Below, one piece after another: positions 10,032-18,142 of a stretch of DNA of 22,400 nt (positions are counted from its first letter, which is position 1; each line of letters begins with the position of its first letter). Both the position numbers and the translations under genes were made by a program. This DNA is from Saprospiraceae bacterium (GTDB taxonomy: Bacteria; Bacteroidota; Bacteroidia; Chitinophagales; Saprospiraceae): positions 1 through 22,400 of the forward strand of contig JADKBO010000037.1 of NCBI GenBank assembly GCA_016715105.1. Direction: 5' to 3'. Below the pieces are notes generated by a model, which saw only the letters and a list, made by a program, of their open reading frames with translations, made no database searches and had not been told where the DNA came from.

Positions 10032-10609
10032 TTTCGAATGTTTGTGGTGCCATCTAGTCTCGTCAGAAAAGAAATTGAAACTGGGATGGGAATTTGATGT
10101 AAACGGTTGTTGAATTTCTAATCTAAATATAGTTTACTTTTTTAAATCTTTGGAATTTTCTACTTAACCTGAAGGGCTGGGAGCAGAGATCCTTGAAAGC
10201 AACGAGCTACGAGCGACCAGCTGCGAGTTTCGAGGCGAGCTGTTTGTGAAAAATATTATTAGCGTTAAAAAGTCTGTTGGTGCAGGAAACAATATTGTGG
10301 CATATTTATGCCAATTCTGGGTCTGTCTCTTTTGTAATTGATCTCTTCGGGTTTGTTTTTCTCTAGGTTTCTATGGGAACCGATTTTGGGCTAAAGCCCA
10401 GTTTATCGTTATGGACAATTAGCCACAGGCTAAAGCCAATGGCTAATGAGTAAGGCAGATTACTTTACGAACTTCGATCTCCGTTAAAATTGGGTTGCCA
10501 CGAATTCACGAAAAAAACGCTCATTTCACGAAAAATCTTCAAATTTATGAAAGCTGAGCACTGAAAACTGAAATCAGGAAGTATTGGCTCGTGGCTCATG
10601 GCTCGTGGC
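10032..10609. repeat. Gene-free repeat cluster: NNNCGAG heptamers, REP-like element and 5' part of a composite repeat
   Basis: No gene is visible. Positions 10200-10234 are five consecutive 7-mers with the core CGAG or close to it (CAACGAG, CTACGAG, CGACCAG, CTGCGAG, TTTCGAG). Positions 10387-10450 are a minus-strand copy of the TTAGCCA/TGGCTAA element. From about 10474 a copy of the composite repeat begins: CGATCTC-CGTTAAA, then TTGGGTTGCCACGAATTC, ACTGAAA-type heptamers, and GGCTCRT heptamers ending at 10609 where the insertion sequence interrupts it. The promoter of the cupin gene should lie in 10032-10160, but no convincing motif was found. Confidence 0.8.
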
Positions 10610-12095
10610 CTGAGGTTAGGACACATCTAAATATATATTATGAATAATTTATATATTTGTAATAAAAAAAGATGGAAGGAAAAAACTGCACTAGTCTGTA
10701 CGGTGATGCACGACTAGAAAAAAGGGGCTGCTCTTGAAATTGCGTTTACTCAACAATTAACAAGCGTTGTCCACAAATTAAGATCTGGAAATGCTTTTGA
10801 AAAGGGTTCCTATAGATTTTGGAACAACAAAAAAGTTAAAGAAAGTTGTCTTATTGAAAAGTTGAAAGAGCAGTGCTCAGAAAACTGTAAAGGGTTGGAT
10901 TTGAACGTTTTAATTGATTCTTCTACATTTAATTTGAACAGTAAGAACAATCGGTTAAAGGATAATGAAGGGCTTGGTTTAGTATTTAAAGATAGAAGAG
11001 CTAAGAGTTTTGGATTTTTACTGCATCCATGTTTAGTGTATTCTCATCTTCCTAGGAAAGTAATTGGAATAAGTGATGTTTCATTTATTACAAGAGACCC
11101 TCAGAGGAAATATTCCAAGGGAAGAGAGTGGGAATCACGAAGTGAACCAATAGAAAATAAAGAAACAAACTGTTGGTTAAGGGCCTGTCAATCAAGTAAA
11201 TCATGTTTAAAGGAAGCTCAAAAAGTAACCTTTATCATGGATAGAGGGGGTGATATTACTGAAATATATGACAGGGTAAAGGATGAAAGACATGATGTAT
11301 TAGCAAGGAGTAATCACAACAGGAAGATTTTAACTGAAGAAGGTAAAAAGGCTAAGCTGTATGAATACATAAATCAGTCAGAGCCAATAGGAGAAATTAC
11401 ATTAGTTTTAAATGATGGAAAACGTGTAAATCGATCCGTAAAGTTGACGGTGAGGAGGGTAAAATGTATCTTTTGTGGTCAAAACTTAGAAGAGTAGATT
11501 ATAAGAAAATGTGGGAGGAGTACCTGTAACAGTCATACAGGTAAAGGAAGAAAGTCAAATTGGAGGCGAAGAACCAATATGTTGGACGTTAGTATCAACT
11601 AAAGAACTAATTGATTTAGAACAAGTTAAGGATGAAGTTAAAAGATATGAATCAAGATGGCTAATAGAAGAGTATTTTAAACTGTTAAAAACGGATGGCT
11701 ATGACTTGGAAAATTGCCAGCTAGAAAGCGGATATTCAATTAGAAAACTAACACTGTTTGTGATGAAGACAAGTATAAAAGTTTTAAGATTAAAAGCAGC
11801 ACGGGATGGTAAGGGAGACGATAAAGTGGAAGATGTATTTAATGCCCAGGAAATAGAATGCTTAGAAGAACTAAATGAACAAATGGAAGGAAGTACAGAA
11901 AAGCAACAAAACCCTTATCCAAAACAAAAACTAGCATGGGCTACCTGGATAATCGCAAGACTAGCAGGTTGGAAAGAGTTTTATAACGTCAAAAGGCCTC
12001 CTGGAAATAAAACAATAATAGAGGGTTTGGATAAATTTGATGGCATAATGATAGGGTACAACATATTTAGAAAAAAAGATGTGTCCTAACCTCAG
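10610..12095 (+). mobile_element. IS4-family insertion sequence, IS50/IS10-like, 1486 bp
   Basis: Perfect 18-bp terminal inverted repeats are visible: CTGAGGTTAGGACACATC at 10610-10627 and its complement at 12078-12095. Ends starting CTGA are characteristic of the IS10/IS50 branch of the IS4 family, and 1486 bp fits that group. The flanking 9-mers GCTCGTGGC (10601-10609) and GCTCGAAGC (12096-12104) agree at seven of nine positions. That would match the 9-bp target duplication of this group, but the site is itself a GCTC-containing heptamer repeat, so the match could be chance. The transposase stop codon lies inside the right inverted repeat. The element splits a copy of the composite repeat whose other half continues at 12105. 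Confidence 0.93.
10672..12089 (+). CDS. IS4-family (Tn5-like) DDE transposase, frame-disrupted
   Basis: The rebuilt protein is about 470 residues, close to the 476 of Tn5 transposase, and would cut and paste the element. The N-terminus has GDARLEKRG and KGSYRFWNN, matching the Tn5 N-terminal DNA-binding region. The catalytic Asp pair is in VLIDSSTFN (about residue 82) and TFIMDRGGD (about 190). The Glu is in the family signature YESRWLIEEYFKLLK, with spacing Y-x2-R-x3-E-x6-K, at about 331. The frame breaks near 10728 (one extra G in a G run) and again between about 11460 and 11511. The undisturbed frames are 10862-11497 and 11511-12089. With these indels as written the element could not make active transposase, but the breaks look like those in every other gene here. 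Confidence 0.9.
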
Positions 12096-12976
12096 GCTCG
12101 AAGCTCGTGGCAAAATAATGGAATATGGAATAAAAGTTGTCAACCAAAATCATGAAACTTCACGCTAGCAAAGCAATTCAGCAATTTTGCATTTTCGCAA
12201 TTCAGCATGGCGTGGGCAGGGACTAAAATCTCGCAACCATATTTTATTCCAAGCCATTTTCGATCTCCGTTTTCCGTCCTCCGATTTCCGGGTTCCAGTT
12301 TCCGTAAAAATTGGGTTGCCACGAATTCACGAAAAAAAACGCTCATTTCACGAATAAATCTTCAAATTTATGAAAGCTGAGCACTGAAAACTGAAATCAG
12401 AAAATATTGGCTCATCGCAAAATATAGGAATATGGAATAAAAGTTGTCAAACAAAATCATGAAACTTCTCAGCTTTCGCTCTCCGTTTTCCATCCTCCGG
12501 TTTCCAGTTTCCGTTAAAATTGGGTTCCCACGAATTCACGAAAAAAACGCTCATTTCACGTATTCATCTTCAAATTTATGAAAGCTGAGCACTGAAAACT
12601 GAAATCAGAAAATATTGGCTCGTGGCTCATGGCTCATGGCAAAATAACGGAATATGGAATAAAGTTGTCAACCAAAATCATGAAACTTCTCGATTTCCGA
12701 TCTCCGGTTCCCGGGTTCCAGTTTCCGTAAAATTGGGTTGCCACGAATTCACGAAAAAAACGCTCATTTCATGAATAAATCTTCAAATTTATGAAAGCTG
12801 GGCACAGAAAACTGAAATCAGAAAGTATTGGCTCGTGGCTCATGGCTCGTGGCTCGCGGCAAAATAACGGAATATGGAATAAAAGTTGTCAACCAAAATC
12901 ATAAACTTCTCGTTTTCCGTCCTCCGATTTCCATCCTCCGATTTCCGGTTTTCGATTTCCGGTCTCCAGTTTCCGT
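12096..12976. repeat. Composite tandem repeat, unit about 210 bp, three further copies plus part of the split first copy
   Basis: Each unit has four parts: a minus-strand CGGARAY heptamer array (12261-12302, 12477-12511, 12692-12726, 12911-12973); a conserved block with TTGGGTTGCCACGAATTC and CGCTCATTTCA; ACTGAAA and GGCTCRT heptamers; and a block AAAATAACGGAATATGGAAT then AAGTTGTCAACCAAAATCAT. Conserved blocks start at about 12308, 12522 and 12731, a period of 209-214 bp. The first copy began at about 10474 and was split by the insertion sequence; its second half (12105-12260) also carries unique sequence. The last copy ends in a heptamer array without a following block. No gene is present. 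Confidence 0.9.
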
Positions 12977-13054
12977 TAAATAAACCCTATTGTCTCATTT
13001 TGTTACATTAATATTTTGAAATGATGAATAATAATCTTTCTTTCGTTCTAAATT
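12977..13054 (+). promoter_or_regulatory. Probable promoter region of the Nudix regulator
   Basis: This short AT-rich gap follows the last repeat. It contains TTTTG and TATTTTG elements that loosely resemble the Bacteroidota promoter, but spacing is not convincing. Regulators of this family often bind their own upstream region; I see no clear operator palindrome. Confidence 0.25.
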
Positions 13055-13810
13055 TTGAATTTGTTAAAGCAGCCACCATCATTTGAGGAATATTTGCCTC
13101 ACCTTGCTTATGACTCTGTCATATTTGGATTCAATGGCAGTGAGCTCAAAATATTGGTATTGGAATACCATAATACGGGGTTATTCGCATTGCCAGGTGG
13201 TTTTGTAAAAAGATACGAAGATGTGGATGCGGCGGCAAAAAGGGGATTGTGGGAAAGAACTGGACTTGACAATATCTTTCTGGAGCAATTTTACACTTTT
13301 GGTAATTTTAGCAGGTCAAGACCAGACATCATGCGCACCATTTTGGAGGCGAATGGTTTTGAAGTTCCAGACGATTACTGGATCCTGGACCGATTTATCT
13401 CGATTGCTTATTATGCCCTTATCAATTACGATGAGGTAATGCCCAAACCAGATGAACTCTCTGACAATATCAATTGGTATCCCGTCGATAACCTACCAAA
13501 ATTGATGATGGATCACCAATTAATTGTAGAGAAGGCTTTGTTGATATTGCGCGAAAATTTGGATAAAAAGTTGGTTGGCATGAATCTATTGCCTCCCAAA
13601 TTTACCATGCAAGTTTTGCAAAAAGTTTATGAAGCAATCCTTGGCGAAAAGCTCCGCCGCACCACTTTTCAACGTAAAATGCTGACTTTAGATCTCCTTG
13701 TTCGGCACGAAAAACTCTTCTCTGGAGGGGCACATAAAGCTCCTTACCTGTACAGTTTTAAACACAAAATGGCAGTGCAAACCGCGGAAGACGCCATTCT
13801 ATCAAATTAA
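13055..13810 (+). CDS. Nudix-fold transcriptional regulator (NrtR/AraR-like)
   Basis: This 251-residue protein joins an N-terminal Nudix domain (about 15-150) to a C-terminal winged helix (about 170-245), the layout of NrtR and of Bacteroides AraR, which senses a sugar or nucleotide ligand and binds operator DNA. The Nudix domain is seen in AYDSVIFGFNGSELKILVLE and LPGGFVKRYEDVDAAAKRGL. The catalytic box REUxEE is degraded to RGLWER, so the enzyme activity should be lost and the fold kept as a sensor. The winged helix includes EKLRRTTFQRKMLTLDLLV and PYLYSFK. The frame is open from 13052, giving TTG at 13055 as the first start; an ATG at 13021 or 13024 is in another frame and would need an indel. 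It lies 42 bp before the isomerase-like gene, probably in one operon. Control of pentose or xylan genes is inferred from neighbours. Confidence 0.85.
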   Translation: MNLLKQPPSFEEYLPHLAYDSVIFGFNGSELKILVLEYHNTGLFALPGGFVKRYEDVDAAAKRGLWERTGLDNIFLEQFYTFGNFSRSRPDIMRTILEANGFEVPDDYWILDRFISIAYYALINYDEVMPKPDELSDNINWYPVDNLPKLMMDHQLIVEKALLILRENLDKKLVGMNLLPPKFTMQVLQKVYEAILGEKLRRTTFQRKMLTLDLLVRHEKLFSGGAHKAPYLYSFKHKMAVQTAEDAILSN

Positions 13811-13852
13811 ATTTTATAAATTCACATTAATAAAAAATTCAAATCAATAAAA

Positions 13853-14719
13853 ATGAACACAAGAATAATTAAATCCGTCATCGCCCTAGTGGTCATGATC
13901 TTTGCTTTCCAAGTACAAGCGCAAAAGAAATTTGGTGGATTGGCCCTTTACACCGTGAGAAATGACATGACTACAGATGCAAAAACGACGCTCAAAGCGG
14001 TGGCCGATGCAGGATATAAAAACATTGAAGCTGCTGGATATGCTGACGGGAAATTTTACAAAATGACCCCTTTGGAGTTTAAAACTTATGTGAAGTCTTT
14101 GGGATTGAAACCTATCAGTACACACCAAAGTTCTGTAACTTTGGAAAATGCTGAGCAAATGATGAAGGATGTCAAAGCAGCTGGTTTTGAATACTTTGTT
14201 GTACCTGTCCCACCAATGGGTTTGTTTAAATTTGACCAGGCTACCAGATCAATGACAATGACGGGTGGCGCTGCAAATCTTGCTAAAATCTTGGACGAAC
14301 TTGGTGTGAGAGCAAACAAAGCTGGTCTCAAACTTTTGTACCACAATCATGATTTTGAATTCAAAAAGGATGCCGATGGCATTGTTCCCATTGAATATTT
14401 ATTGGAAAACTGCAATCCAAAATATGTGAACTTCCAAATGGATTTGTATTGGGTAGTCAAAGCTGGTGCGGATCCTGTTGCTTACTTCAAGAAATACCCT
14501 GGTCGTTTCAAAATCTGGCACGTAAAGGATATGGATAGTCAAGGTAGATTTGCGCCGGTTGGCACTGGAACTATTGATTTTGCAAGAATCAGAGCAAATA
14601 AAAAATTGGCTGGAATGAAGTATTATTTAGTGGAGCAGGATATGACTTTTGATAATCAAACTGCTTTGGAGGCCATCAAAATCAGTCATGAGGGGCTGAA
14701 GAAGTTTGGTTTTGAATAA
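13853..14719 (+). CDS. Secreted sugar phosphate isomerase/epimerase-like TIM-barrel protein
   Basis: This intact 288-residue protein belongs to the xylose isomerase-like / AP endonuclease 2 TIM-barrel superfamily. A signal peptide (MNTRIIKSVIALVVMIFAF, ending VQAQ) sends it to the periplasm, unlike cytoplasmic sugar isomerases. Barrel landmarks are LALYTVRNDM near residue 28, GYKNIEAAGY near 60, LLYHNHDFEF near 161, QMDLYWVVKAGADP near 195, FKIWHVKDMD near 219 and YYLVEQD near 257. The Glu, Asp and His in these segments are at the places of the usual metal ligands and catalytic residues. It lies 42 bp after the regulator on the same strand. Homologues in Bacteroidota are often near glycan-use genes, but the true substrate is unknown and assignment to xylose metabolism is inference only. 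Confidence 0.9.
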   Translation: MNTRIIKSVIALVVMIFAFQVQAQKKFGGLALYTVRNDMTTDAKTTLKAVADAGYKNIEAAGYADGKFYKMTPLEFKTYVKSLGLKPISTHQSSVTLENAEQMMKDVKAAGFEYFVVPVPPMGLFKFDQATRSMTMTGGAANLAKILDELGVRANKAGLKLLYHNHDFEFKKDADGIVPIEYLLENCNPKYVNFQMDLYWVVKAGADPVAYFKKYPGRFKIWHVKDMDSQGRFAPVGTGTIDFARIRANKKLAGMKYYLVEQDMTFDNQTALEAIKISHEGLKKFGFE

Positions 14720-15570
14720 TAATTGAGTTCATAAAGTTGAAAGTAGAAAGTTCATAAAGTTTCATGGGGTTTAACTGTTTATTTGTTTAATCGTTAAAAT
14801 CATGAAAACTGATAGCTGAAAAGAGTTTATAAAGTAGACATGTTGTAATAAACGCAGAGACGCAGGGCCCTGCGTCTGTACTGAGTATTGTAAAATCAGG
14901 GAGAGACGTAGGGCCCTTCGTCTGTACTAGCTCATTGCCATGAATTGTCTAACCTGTCCCTGCTTACTGCAATGGATTAGCCCTATTTGTATAATGTGAA
15001 ATGTGAAATGTGAGATGTAGGATAAATGGTTAGTTGTTAATGATTAATTGACATATATAGCCCTGTCCCTGCTAACTGCAAGTTGCCATATTGCACTTTG
15101 CCTATCTGCCATTTTGCCCATCGCTCCTCAAGAGAATTGAAATTATTCAATTTATTGAAATCCCATTGCGCCGCATGCATTGCCATATTGCACTTTGCAC
15201 TTTGCCCATTGCCATTTTGCCTATCGCTCCTAAAGGGAATTGAAATTATTGAATTTATTGAAATCCCATTGCGCTGCATGGATTGCCCATTGCCTATTGC
15301 AATATTGCTCCTGAAAGGAATTGAAATGAGAAAGGATAAAGTCATGCCACTATATGTATTATCACTATTCGATTATTTATTTGTTAGTTAAAACAACTTT
15401 TGTGATTTTTCTAGGTTAAATATCTTGGATAAGGGTTGGTTTTATGGTTGCTAAAAATGATTTAAAACATTGGAGAAAGGAATTTATATCCTTGTTTTAA
15501 ACCACATTAAAGCCCTAGATTGCTAACTTTGCAGGCAGAATTTAAACAACATACACAAAATAACATACGA
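14720..15570. repeat. Gene-free stretch with several unrelated repeat families
   Basis: No credible gene is seen; open frames here (for example minus 15037-15345) are repeat-encoded. From left to right: AAGTTGA/AAGTAGA and AAAACTG/ATAGCTG heptamer-like runs (14736-14826); an 18-bp perfect palindrome GACGCAGGGCCCTGCGTC at 14859-14876 and a near copy at 14905-14922; ATGTGAA heptamers at 14994-15021; TTAGTTG, TTAATGA, TTAATTG at 15030-15050; and a tandem repeat of about 103 bp (about 15118-15325) with TTGC-core heptamers and a hairpin-forming AATTGAA/TTCAATT block. The last 150 bases lead into katG and hold its promoter candidates. Confidence 0.85.
15399..15428 (+). promoter_or_regulatory. Candidate Bacteroidota-type promoter for katG
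   Basis: TTTG at 15399-15402, an 18-bp spacer and TATCTTGG at 15421-15428 (one mismatch to TAnnTTTG). It would give a leader of about 135 bases. A second possibility is TAACTTTG at 15524-15531, a perfect -7 match but with no -33 TTTG at the expected distance. Neither is proven. No OxyR- or PerR-like operator was recognised. Confidence 0.3.
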
Positions 15571-17821
15571 ATGGATAACAATGGAACACATTCACATGCA
15601 TCAGATCATGGCAATGCATTGGATGTCAACGAATCAATGGCAAAATGTCCGTTTTTGAGCGGATCATTGAATCAGACAGCAGGAGGTGGTACTACCAACA
15701 GAGATTGGTGGCCAAATTTATTGAAGCTTGGCATTCTTCGTCAACATTCCTCGCTTTCAAACCCAATGGAACCAGACTTTGACTACGCGTCTGAATTCAA
15801 TTCACTTGACCTCACCGCAGTTAAAGCTGATCTTTTTGAACTGATGACCAATTCACAAGAATGGTGGCCTGCAGATTATGGTCATTATGGTCCTTTCTTT
15901 ATCAGAATGGCTTGGCACAGTGCAGGGACTTATAGAATAGGCGATGGTCGTGGTGGTGCAGGTTCTGGATCACAAAGATTTGCGCCATTAAATAGTTGGC
16001 CAGATAACGCCAACTTGGACAAAGCACGATTGCTTTTGTGGCCTATTAAACAAAAATATGGTAAGAAAATATCTTGGGCCGACCTCATGATTCTTGCAGG
16101 TAACTGCGCTTTGGAATCTATGGGTTTTGAGACTTTTGGTTTTGGCGGTGGACGAGAAGACATTTGGGAACCAGAGCAAGATATTTACTGGGGAGCTGAA
16201 GCAGAATGGCTGGGTGATAAAAGATATACCGGCGATAGAGAATTGGAAAATCCACTAGCAGCTGTGCAAATGGGATTGATATACGTAAATCCAGAAGGTC
16301 CAAACGGTAATCCTGATCCAGTTGCTTCGGCAAGAGACATCAGAGAAACTTTTGGCCGTATGGCAATGAATGATTATGAAACCGTTGCATTAATAGCCGG
16401 TGGTCACAGTTTTGGTAAAACGCACGGAGCAGCTGACCCAAGTGTTTATGTTGACGTCGAACCAGCAGGAGCAGGATTAGCTGAGCAAAGTTTGGTTGGA
16501 AAAATAGTTTTGGAAAAGGACACGGAGTAGATACAATCACCAGTGGTTTGGAAGGTGCCTGGACAACAACTCCTACCAAATGGAGCAATAATTATTTTGA
16601 AAACTTATTTGGTTTTGAATGGGAATTGACCAAAAGCCCAGCAGGAGCACAACAATGGACACCTAAAAATGGCGCTGGCGCTGGAACGGTTCCAGATGCT
16701 CACGATCCATCACGAAGTCACGCACCATTTATGCTGACTACTGATATTGCTTTGAGAATGGATCCGATTTATGAGAAAATTTCCAGAAACTTTTTGGAAA
16801 ATCCGGATGAATTTGCAGACGCATTCGCAAAAGCATGGTTTAAATTGACCCACAGAGATATGGGGCCAAAAGTAAGATACTTGGGACCAGAAGTTCCAAA
16901 AGAAGACTTGATTTGGCAAGATCCAATTCCTGCAGTCAAACACCAATTGATTGATAATCATGATATTGAATCATTGAAAGCAAAAATTTTGGATTCAGGT
17001 TTATCTGTTTCTCAACTAGTTTCCACCGCTTGGGCTTCTGCTTCTACATTCAGAGGATCCGACAAAAGAGGTGGAGCAAATGGCGCTCGTGTAAGATTGG
17101 CCCACAAAAATATTGGGAAGTAAACAACCCTAGTCAATTGGCTACCGTATTGTCTACGCTAGAAGGCATTCAAAAAGACTTCAATGCATCACAAACGGGT
17201 GATAAATTGGTTTCACTGGCTGACTTGATCGTTTTGGCTGGATGTGCAGGTGTTGAAAAAGCGGCAAAAGCTGCTGGACATGCTATCACCGTTCCATTCA
17301 AAGCAGGTCGCACCGATGCTTCACAAGAAATTACAGATGCAGAAGCATTCGAAGCATTGGAACCAAAAGCAGATGGTTTCAGAAATTATTCAAAAGGCAA
17401 ATATGAAGTTTCTGCGGAAGAAATGTTGGTCGATAGAGCGCAATTGCTCACTTTGACAGCTCCAGAAATGACTGTACTTGTTGGTGGCTTGAGGGTTTTA
17501 GGTGCAAACTATGACCATTCAAATCATGGAGTATTTACAGAAAATCCTGGCGTGTTGACCAATGATTTCTTTACAAACTTACTAGATCTTTCTACGACTT
17601 GGAGAGCAAATTCAGACGACGACAGTACTTTTGAGGGTAGAGACAGAAGGACCGGTGCAGTCAAATGGACAGGTACCAGAGTAGATTTGATCTTTGGTTC
17701 TAATACCGAATTGAGAGCCATTGCAGAAGTCTATGCATGCAATGATTCTAAAGCAAGATTCGTAAAAGACTTCGTTGCAGCCTGGAACAAAGTGATGAAT
17801 CTAGACAGATTTGAATTATAA
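15571..17821 (+). CDS. katG: Catalase-peroxidase KatG (two frameshifts)
   Basis: This haem enzyme of about 750 residues removes hydrogen peroxide by catalase and peroxidase reactions. The distal site is in FFIRMAWHSAGTYR (Arg, Trp and His). The proximal haem His is in GGHSFGKTHGA. The Trp-Tyr-Met cross-link unique to KatG can be placed: the Trp just named, Tyr in GLIYVNPEGPNG and Met in ETFGRMAMND. The C-terminal duplicated domain follows (DLIVLAGCAGVEKAAK, MTVLVGGLRVLGANY). ATG at 15571 gives MDNNGTHSHASDHGNALD, followed by AKCPF, a normal KatG start. The frame breaks twice, at about 16494 (GGG read as GG; repair restores GWKNSFGKGHGVDT) and at about 17102 (CCCC read as CCC; repair restores RLAPQKYWEV). 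Both are homopolymer losses, so the gene is probably intact in the organism. It is monocistronic, with its own terminator. No signal peptide is seen. Confidence 0.96.
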
Positions 17822-17851
17822 GATACTGACTTTTTAAAAGTCTCTTAATCA

Positions 17852-17890
17852 AAAAAGTCCCGGTCGGAAATATTCCAATCGGGACTTTTT
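17852..17890 (+). terminator. Strong rho-independent terminator after katG
   Basis: AAAAAGTCCCGGTCGGAA (17852-17869) pairs with TTCCAATCGGGACTTTTT (17873-17890) as a long stem with one wobble and one mismatch and a 3-base loop, starting 30 bases after the katG stop. The A and T tracts at both ends mean it could also act on transcripts from the convergent GH115 gene. Confidence 0.85.
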
Positions 17891-17894
17891 ATTT

Positions 17895-18142
17895 AATATC
17901 CAATTGAATTGGCAGTCTGCTATCAGTTTTCAGCGGTCAGCTTTCAGCTATCAGTTTTCGCGGTCGGCTTTTTCAGCTATGGGGGCAGTTTTTGAAATTC
18001 AAGCAAGGAAGCATCGCCCCTTCATTTCCAGGCCTGCATATGATAAACTTCACGTTGTAAGACGCAAGTACAGATGCAGGACCCTGTGTCTCTGCGTATT
18101 TCCTGTACAGACGCAAGGCCTTGCGTCTCTGCCTGTTTCCTG
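17895..18142. repeat. CAGYTTT heptamer array and GACGC palindromes between convergent katG and GH115 genes
   Basis: Positions 17917-17958 are six exact 7-mers (CTGCTAT, CAGTTTT, CAGCGGT, CAGCTTT, CAGCTAT, CAGTTTT), continued less exactly to 17980. The complement of this family also occurs inside each composite repeat. Positions 18110-18127 are the perfect palindrome GACGCAAGGCCTTGCGTC, and 18073-18090 hold a degenerate copy, both like the element at 14859. No gene is visible. Confidence 0.85.

Noticed and set aside
12140..12346. Minus-strand open frame of 68 residues
   Set aside because: It is read from the composite repeat and contains the translated heptamer array, so it is not a gene.
12261..12973. 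CRISPR-like regularly spaced repeats in the composite repeat region
   Set aside because: The segments between repeats are themselves conserved between units, unlike spacers.
15118..15325. Possible CRISPR array
   Set aside because: There are only two full copies, the whole 103-bp unit is repeated without unique spacers, and no cas genes are nearby.
15037..15345. A 102-residue open frame on the minus strand and a similar frame on the plus strand (15083-15391)
   Set aside because: Both are translations of the 103-bp tandem repeat and heptamers; they are internally repetitive and have no start signal or family resemblance.
14720..15570. tRNA or other structured RNA gene in the long gap
   Set aside because: No cloverleaf, anticodon arm or CCA end was seen; the palindromes present are repeat elements.
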